From Gentiana macrophylla (taxonomy: Eukaryota > Streptophyta > Magnoliopsida > Gentianales > Gentianaceae): 64,000 bases of DNA. Made by a program: the position numbers and the translations under genes. The notes below the pieces were generated by a model. The model did no database searches. It saw only the letters and a list, made by a program, of their open reading frames with translations, and had not been told where the DNA came from. Positions 57,597 to 64,000 of this stretch are shown piece after piece. The stretch's first letter is position 1; each line of letters opens with the position of its first letter. The stretch spans positions 99,875,832 through 99,939,831 of the forward strand of contig CM047806.1 in NCBI GenBank assembly GCA_026214975.1, given 5' to 3'.

Positions 57597-57880
57597 CAAG
57601 TGCTAAAATGCGGAATTATTATTGATGAACTAAAATTTACAAGTTAAGTTACAATGCAGCTGATCATGGGGTATTTATAGCTTCATACACCTCATGAATC
57701 AGTCAGAAGTAAGTTACAAATGGTTATAACAAACTATAACAAAATAACCGTTTTCTAGATTACATCATACTAAAATGATCAACAAAGTTGTCGGGCTTTA
57801 TATCACAAGAGTCGCCGTGTCTTCATATTATTAGCAGAGTACATCACCGCTACACTCAAGATTCCTTCACTTTTTATATC
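57597..57880 (-). repeat. Inverted copia LTR fragment related to the TE10 LTR
   Basis: Reverse-complemented, it matches 29830-30090 in order, with exact stretches such as ATCATTTTAGTATGATGTAA. It lies immediately right of the element B target duplication, in opposite orientation to the TE10 piece left of B. Its inner end differs from TE10 (TTAGCACTTGTTAG in place of TTATCTTTAG), so it is a related copy rather than the same LTR. Confidence 0.75.
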
Positions 57881-58151
57881 AGAACACACCTCGTGCCTGG
57901 GGTCAATTATAATTCAGGTGGGTGTTGGGCCGGTATTAAGGTGCCCACCTGCGGTTCGAAATAAATAGCAGACCGGTTAGCATTCCATTTATTTATTTAT
58001 TATCTGGGTCTTGGAAAACATGATGTACAAGCTCTCCCTTTGTGGGTAAGACAAAGTCGTAATACCCTTGAATCATCTGACATGCTCTTTTACATATGTC
58101 ACCTCATGTATGGTAATCTATTTGGTAAGGGCAATTTATGATAATTCATTA
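57881..58151. other. No recognisable gene
   Basis: No coding motif, repeat border or RNA gene is seen. Confidence 0.4.
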
Positions 58152-58153
58152 TA

Positions 58154-58441
58154 CCCCTCCGTTTTTTTTTATCTGTCACATTTCAGAATTTGATTTGTTT
58201 TTATTTATCTATCATTTTATATTTCCAATTTATCATTTATTATTATTATTCCTCCTTTACCAATAAAGTATTTACATCTTCAATAAATAATACATTGCCA
58301 ATACTAAAAACTCCTTTTACCAACAAAGTATTTACATCTCCGATAAAAAAACACATTTCCAATACTATATTTTAGACATATTAATTACATTCTTAATCTG
58401 TGTGATTCTTCTCTCTACGGCAGATAATAAAACGGAGGGAG
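58154..58441. mobile_element. Stowaway-like MITE (288 bp)
   Basis: The ends are CCCCTCCGTTTT and AAAACGGAGGGAG, inverted, with TA duplications at 58152-58153 and 58442-58443. It contains a 60 bp tandem duplication at 58252-58311 and 58312-58371 (AAAGTATTTACATCT in both). The interior is AT-rich and non-coding. Confidence 0.9.
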
Positions 58442-58659
58442 TAATAAACCGTGTATGACGGCGAGACGTAACGGTGTATATTCCTAAGTAACGAGAAATT
58501 AATGGAATATGTTAAGTAAGATATTTCATGGTCATGCAATAGTATGTTATGATGCATTGATTTATGTCATGTCCAATTACTCATTCCCATTGTTCATATG
58601 TCAAAATTAATTATGATAATTATTAACATATAATTTAGAAGTATGCTTACATTAATAGA

Positions 58660-58930
58660 GAACTATGGATGTATTTTTCAGATACTATCATTGTTTCCTT
58701 TTAATTATATTTTCTTTACTAGGCCGTCGTACTCACCCCCTACATAACTTTTTCAAAGTATTGTTGATATCGAGGAGACAAGAGACTTGTAGAAGACGTC
58801 TATTATGCCACTTAGTATTTATTATGTTTAGGTTGTTACCTTTTCTTTTGATCTCAATTGTGTTTTATTCCTATTTCTTGGGGTGCGCCACCCGCAATAT
58901 GCTCTGACATTTATGTCTTTTTAGTTTCTT
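58660..58930 (+). repeat. Possible chromovirus (Tekay-like) LTR fragment
   Basis: GTCGTACTCACCCCCTAC followed by a CGAGGAGAC phrase and TTTGATCTC...TTCTTGGGG is of a type I associate with U5 regions of Tekay/Del LTRs. No ends or duplication are found. The 80-codon frame inside has no known domain. Confidence 0.25.
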
Positions 58931-60229
58931 CCCTTTGAGATAATAGATAGTGAATTAGTAATATTTCCTTTGTTTTAATGGAATTGAATTTGTGTAGTTT
59001 CTTTGGGAATTATGCCGGTTCTTGGTTGTCCTTTGTTAATTTGAGTTGTAGATACATTTGTATCTTTAAAACCGACATTGTATAAGGCCTCATGCACCGG
59101 CAGCATGATTAGTCTCAGGTCTTACGTTTTCTGTTCCATCTGTTCAGATCTGAGTCATATCAGTTCTGTTAGTTAGTGTTTGTTTCGTGACGATGCTGGA
59201 TCTCATCTATATAATTATTCGGTCAGTATTTTCCTAGTTACAATTTATTCAACACTAAAATCCTATGAAAAAAAGAGGAGATTTTGTGTGTATGTTTAGA
59301 CTGAGCCTGAGATTGTTAATCCCAAGTTTCCTACATATCCTATAATTATTCACGAATCAAGTCTCTTCGTAGTTCTTGGGATCGTTTATATAGAGTGGCT
59401 TTTGCCCTAGGCATGCCTGTGACTGTCTATTGTGGACTTTTACTTCGTAGCCTTCAAGGATTGGATTTGTACGGATTGATCCCCTTGATTTTGGGAGATA
59501 ATCACGGTGGTTTAAATGATAGGATAAGAGCCTTTATGGCTGGTAATTCTTTTTGTACTAATCTTATATTATAAACATGTGCATAATTCGGATAAGGGAT
59601 ACTCAGGCCGACCTGCGTTGAGTTCCTTAGGCCACCTTGGCCCAAACTGTGATGGCTTAGCTCTGTTGCACCCTGACCGACCTATGGTGGACTGAGAAGC
59701 GAGCCAAACAGATCTCCCACCTAGGGTTAAAACCTGCCCTTAGGATTAAAGTGGGGCTCCTGGCCTTTAATGTCCATATTTCTCTATCCTTATTTATTGT
59801 TTGATTAATCGGAGAGATGATAGACGGAGGGGCTTAGCCCAACCTCTGTCATAATCCCCTCAGATCTTACTAAGCTCTTGAGGTCAAGTCAGATCTATGA
59901 AAGATGCAGCTCTTGAGGTCGAGTTAGGTCAGGTCATCTGGACATATAGAATTTCCGGACACTCTTTCCAGGTGGCAGTGTTCTGTTGTGATGATGTCTT
60001 AACTGTCTCGGGATTCAAGGCGTTGTTACCCATACGTTTGAAATGGGACGGTCTTCGAGACACGTTAGGGTTTATAACTCCCATCATATCAACCGTCTAC
60101 TCCATCCAAACGAGTACTTGTGGCTTTAAATTAGAAGACAAGGATCGATTGCCGATTTCTCTTCTTTTCCTCTTTGCTCTTCATTTTTTTACAAGTAAGT
60201 GATTGTCCTCCTCCTTACCTATCATTTCA
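58931..60229. other. No certain gene; possible leader of the downstream ORF
   Basis: Nothing coding is recognised. The last 250 bases (TAGGGTTTATAACTCCC near 60066, then TCTTCTTTTCCTCTTTGC and ACAAGTAAGTG at 60190) resemble a promoter, a CT-rich leader and a splice donor upstream of the degenerate ORF. This is inference. Confidence 0.3.
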
Positions 60230-62396
60230 TTTATGCTCATTGATGAGGGCATCAACCCCATCCAGTTCATTTGTAGAAGAGTCGTTTTCATCTAAATTTG
60301 AGCCTGAAGTAAAGTGACCCAGACCTATTTCTCTTCCTTCTTCTTCTCGTCCTTCATCGGGACGTTTGACTATGCCCTTAGATTTAAGATTCTTAGGGCT
60401 ACCCAGGCCATCATAAGTAGCCGTGGAATGGCATCTGTTCTGGTTTAGAGCAGCACAGACTACATCTGCCGTGAATATGGTATAGACCAAGGGACGTTTG
60501 GCCCCATGCTTCCTGCTGAGCTCTGACCATATGCTTCCCGACCTTCGGACGGATTATTAGCTGTTAATGAGGCCCAACTCAAAAGAGGATTGAGGTTACC
60601 TTTATGTTTGGCCTTCCCGGTGGTGCTGCGGTACTACGGTATAGGTGCAGCCCAGGTCGCTCCAAATAGGGTTAAGAGCATAATTGGGTTCGCAATCTTT
60701 TGACGGATGAACATAGTCCTCTTTTTCGTGACCTTATTTAGGGGTTTCTACCAAATAAAGAAAAACAAGGGGTCAAAAGGGTGGTACCACTTTCCTCGTC
60801 GATCCAGAGTTAAAAGCACACTTGCTGATAGGCCCTCTTCTCACAAGGGATGGCATGAGTGATTCCTCTTCGTTTGGGATGAAGGGCCACCTTGGGGCGA
60901 TGGAAGTCGGACCCCGTGCCTAGGACGTCTGTCTGGAGATTGTTGACATGAACGAGTTTAAGGCTGTCTGGGATGCCAAGATTATCTTGAGGATTAAGGA
61001 ACTCTCATCCGAGTTGATAGAGGCTGGTTGGTTGGCCGAGGCCGGACCCAATCCCTATGTGCCCCTTAGTTGCGGATATCGAGACACTTGTAGGACCTTT
61101 TGTTTTTATTTGAGTTTTCTTATATTTGACCACTTTTGATCTTGACTAACAACCATTCTTGGTTTTATCATTTGCAGTGAGCGATTTTGCTGATCTTTTG
61201 GATGCTGCTGGAGAGGAGGAAGTAGAGCATCAACTTAATCAGAGTGCCTCTAGTGATAGGACTCATACTGATGAGCATCCCACTATATGAACTGTGGGCT
61301 CATCTGCTGGTGCTTTCATGGCACGAAGCCTATCCGAGCAAGAGGACGAAGCTCGGCCACAGTCTCTTATTTCTAGGGAGAATTCGGCTCCGAAGGCCAC
61401 TAATGTCCCTATTCCTGAGGACCCAACTGTTGAAAAGGAGACTGAGGAAGAGGTGCTCTCAGAAGAAAGGGCAAGGCTGTACTGACTGAGGTCGTTCCGT
61501 AAAGAAGAAAAAAAAATAGGAGTAGATCTAGTGCTCCCCTAGACTCCGTATCTAAACCTAGTGCTCATGAGATGGAGAATGAGAAAGATTCTGCTACCAA
61601 GCATGAGGCTATCTATGCTACGTCCGACCTGGAGTTAGCCTCGGGTAGCTTCAAAACCATGAATTATGTGAGTTTTATTTGCTGTCGTGTTTTCTTTTGC
61701 ATTTCTACCTCGTAAGGATCTCATGCTTGTCAACTTATTGGGCCATAGGACTCTTGTTGGTCGTGAGTTATTTTTTAGACTTGCCGATCTCAAGTAATAC
61801 AAAAATTAAGAGGAAAAGATCTCGTAGCTAGAGAAGAAGGCTTCGATCGCGCCGAGTCTGAAGTCTAAAAATGGGGAGGTCAAGGACCTCAAGAAGCAGT
61901 TACAAGCTCAGGAAGATGTGCTGAAGACCATGAGGTCTGAATATGCTACCAACCTCCAAGCTGCCATGGATAGGAATCTGGAGAAAGAGACTGAGTTGGG
62001 GGAAGCTATTACAAAGATCCGGTCCGAGAAGACCGAACTAGAGGCGTTTGTTCAGGCTTACCCTGGTCCGCTCAAAAAAGCTCTACTTAGGATGTTCGGG
62101 ACTACAGAGCCTCTGTGGAGTTTACTTAGGCCCTGTCACTGCTGCTAGCCCCTGTGGTGAAGAGAAGTTATACTTTTTGTGTGGCTGACTACAAGGCCCA
62201 ATTTTCCGATCTGGTTATTGACAGCCTAGCCAATAAAATGTTGCACATACCTGGTATGGAAAGGACGTATTCAATTCGTCTTAAAGAGTTCCAAGAGAGG
62301 GTAGACCAGGTAGCTAAATATCACCGTACTACCACTCGATCAGCTTCTGGGACCGGACTTTCTTCTTTGACTGCTCCTGATTCAGAGCAGCAATAA
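60230..62396 (+). pseudogene. Degenerate ORF of the plant 'putative gypsy type transposon' kind (PF04195-like)
   Basis: A Ser-rich start (near 60240-60300) is followed by the core N-E-A-Q-L-K-R-G-L-R-L-P-L then Y-Y-G-I-G-A-A-Q-V-A-P-N-R (60565-60690), N-I-V-L-F-F-V-T-L-F-R-G-F-Y-Q-I-K-K (60710-60765) and G-W-Y-H-F (60780). This order is that of the PF04195 family found in plant gypsy-associated ORFs. Likely introns end at TTTGCAG (61177) and begin at TGTGAGTTTT (61668). A Glu/Lys-rich coiled coil lies at 61850-62070, ending K-K-A-L-L-R-M-F-G. The last frame closes S-E-Q-Q-stop at 62396. Many stops and shifts show it is not functional. The family's molecular role is not established. Confidence 0.55.
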
Positions 62397-62685
62397 AGTC
62401 CAGCTCCTGATGCTTAGATCGAGTTGTTTATGGACATGTGCTTTTATTTTTGTTTTGAAAAACTTCTAAAATCATAATCTGTAATATATGCAAATTTTGC
62501 AGATCTTATTAAGTTCTTTTTTCCTTAACTCTTATTAAGTTCTTAAATTTGGCACTTTACTTTGAGTATTTTGATTTGTGATGGGGATCTTTCCCCTCAG
62601 TATGCCATGCATGAACTTGTAGTTTTTTGTATGGCATACTTAGTAGTTCTTTGTCTAATTTTTGTTCGGGTCTGTCTTGCTGACT
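62397..62685. other. Spacer with an A/T-rich run and a phrase repeated at 63.36 kb
   Basis: GGGGATCTTTCCCCTCAGTATG at 62583 recurs in altered form (GGGTATCTTTCCCCTTGTATG) at 63363, so a unit of about 780 bp including the first tandem block may be duplicated. Confidence 0.5.
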
Positions 62686-62965
62686 TAGGGAGTTTGACTT
62701 TTGCAAACTGGCTAAGTATAACCTGTAGATCTCAGTTCGGGTCTATCCTCTGAATTTAGATTTTGTCCTACAAACTTTGCTGAGTTCGGCCTGTGAAGCT
62801 CAGTTAGAGTCTGTCCTGCAGACTTAATTAGTTTGTCCTTTACAAACTAGGCTGAGCTCGACCTGTGAAGCTCAGTTTGAGTATGTCCTGTAGACTTATG
62901 AGTTTGGCTGAGCTCGACCTTTGGAGCTCAGATCGTCTGTCCTGTAGACTTATGAGTTTGACTTG
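62686..62965 (+). repeat. Tandem repeat block 1, unit about 55-65 bp
   Basis: Four to five imperfect units contain TTTGGCTGAGCTCGACCT, GGAGCTCAG and TGTCCTGTAGACTTA. They are more diverged than in block 2. Confidence 0.8.
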
Positions 62966-62994
62966 AATTTTTTTTGAGTTAAGTTCATATTTTG

Positions 62995-63350
62995 CAACCC
63001 AGCATGAGCTGTAGCAGGAGATCGGAAAGCGCTGATCCGAGAAGAATGCACTGGAAGCTGTGACTTGAGTTCAATTTAAGGCAGCTTCTGCCCAGGCTAT
63101 CCGGGATTTCAAGTGTTCAGATTAGCTTAATCGAGCCATGGTGACCTTGGTCACTCTAGTTCTGAACTACGGTTACTCCTAAGGAGTTCAACGAGGCTAA
63201 GGCACATTTTGCCGACCTCAGCCTTGATGCTATGGCCCAAAAAAAGTTGTATGTTACGTTCACGGGTGAGACGTTGAGACTCGTCTTGACAAGGTCAAGA
63301 AAGGCGTTGACATAGTGTTTCAGGCATGATTCAACTCCTGACGCTTCTTG
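62995..63350 (+). pseudogene. Coding-like tail between the tandem blocks
   Basis: Mixed frames give F-K-A-A-S-A-Q-A-I-R-D-F-K near 63075 and K-E-F-N-E-A-K-A-H-F-A-D-L near 63185. The composition (Ala, Lys, Phe) resembles the C-terminal helical part of the PF04195-like ORF, so it may be its last exon, displaced by repeats. Stops are present. Confidence 0.35.
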
Positions 63351-63414
63351 AGTTCCTGAGTGGGGTATCTTTCCCCTTGTATGATATGCATAACATGTTG
63401 TTTTTTGGATGATT

Positions 63415-64000
63415 TCAGTTCGAGTATATCCTGCAAACTTTAGTGTTTGTCCTGCAAACTTTGTTGAGTTCGACCTATGAGTCTCAGTTCGTCTGTCCTG
63501 CTGACTTATGAATTTGGCTGAGTCTGACCTACGGAGCTCAGTTCGTGTATCCTGTAGACTTTTGATTTTTGCAGAGTCCGTCTTGCAGAGCTCAGATCGT
63601 CTGTCCTGTAGACTTACTAAATTTTGCTGAGTCCGTCATGCAGAGCTCAGTATGTCTGTCCTGCAGACTTAATGAATTTCACTAAGTCCGTCCTGCACAG
63701 CTCAGTTCATTTTGTTGAGTCCGTCTTGTGGAACTCATTTCGTCTGTCCTATAGACTTACTGAATTTTTCTTAGTCCGTCCTACGGAATTCAGTTCGTCT
63801 GTCCTGTAGACTTAATTTTGCTGAGTCTGTCATGCGGAGCTCAATTCGTATATCCTGCAGACTTACTGAATTTTGTAGAGTCTGTCTTATGGATCTCAGT
63901 TCGTCTATCCTGTAGACTTAATGAATTTTTTGTGTCCATCCTGCGGAGCTCAGTTCATATGTCCAACAGACTTACTGAATTTTGCTGAGTCTGTCATGTG
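63415..64000 (+). repeat. Tandem repeat block 2, unit about 55 bp, continues past the window
   Basis: About ten units of the form TCTGTCCTGTAGACTTACTG / AATTTTGCTGAGTCCGTC / CTGCGGAGCTCAGTTCG occur without interruption to the last base. Units vary by single bases and by indels of a few bases. Confidence 0.9.

Noticed and set aside
58665..58907. 80-codon hydrophobic plus-strand frame as a membrane protein gene
   Set aside because: No homology is recognised, the region looks like decayed LTR, and no start context or conserved neighbour supports it.
60227..60490. 87-codon minus-strand frame rich in Glu and Arg
   Set aside because: It is the shadow of the Ser-rich start of the plus-strand PF04195-like ORF.
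62686..64000. CRISPR array
   Set aside because: Units are directly adjacent and similar along their full length, with no unique spacers, and the DNA is from a plant nuclear genome.

Overview
This window is heterochromatic plant DNA, almost certainly from an angiosperm. It is built nearly entirely of LTR retrotransposons nested in one another, with smaller amounts of LINE and Stowaway-type MITE sequence. The plant assignment rests on Ty1/copia and Ty3/gypsy lineages typical of plants: SIRE/Maximus-like copia with an extra 3' ORF, Athila-like gypsy primed by tRNA-Asp, a chromovirus, an L1 reverse transcriptase and two MITEs with CTCCGT-type ends. I see no intact host gene, no rRNA or tRNA gene and no CRISPR array. 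The long reading frames are broken pieces of gag, protease, reverse transcriptase (RT), RNase H and integrase. A 100-N scaffold gap lies at 16797-16896.

Left part, 1-22.7 kb: the 3' end of a non-coding LTR element whose 3' LTR is 2039-3869. Next is a truncated Athila-like element (3.9-6.46 kb, + strand) whose protease region is interrupted by a minus-strand SIRE/Maximus-like copia (6466 to the gap). The 3' LTR of that copia carries a 2.28 kb solo LTR (8039-10319) flanked by the duplication CCTAT. After the gap come an unidentified open stretch, a decayed minus-strand copia pol (17.9-19.7 kb), a gypsy-type LTR-like block and an L1-type LINE remnant.

Middle part, 22.7-31.66 kb: a Stowaway-like MITE (22720-29037) split by a 6.0 kb copia element (22849-28885, target duplication GTTGG). 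Half of that element's interior is inverted. Then follow an Athila LTR fragment and the 5' part of a plus-strand copia (LTR, primer site, gag, protease).

Main nest, 31670-57591: an 11.4 kb Athila-like element 'B' on the minus strand (duplication GCTAA). A second member of the same family, 'A' (35779-50318, plus strand, duplication GAAAT), is inserted in B's integrase. Element 'F', a 3.2 kb deleted chromovirus (41142-44380, minus strand), is inserted in A. A and B are each about 11.3 kb once inserts are removed, and both have LTRs of about 1.6 kb. The result is a large inverted arrangement with convergent promoters.

Right part, 57.6-64 kb: an inverted copia LTR fragment, a second MITE (58154-58441), weak LTR-like sequence, a decayed intron-containing ORF resembling the plant 'putative gypsy type transposon' family (60.2-62.4 kb), and a tandem array of about 55 bp units running off the end of the window.

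No new system of interacting genes was found. The most notable points are the self-nested opposite-orientation family with facing promoters, the internally inverted copia, a conserved LTR leader hairpin, and recurring CAG/CGTA differences between paired LTRs that look like consensus error at methylated sites.
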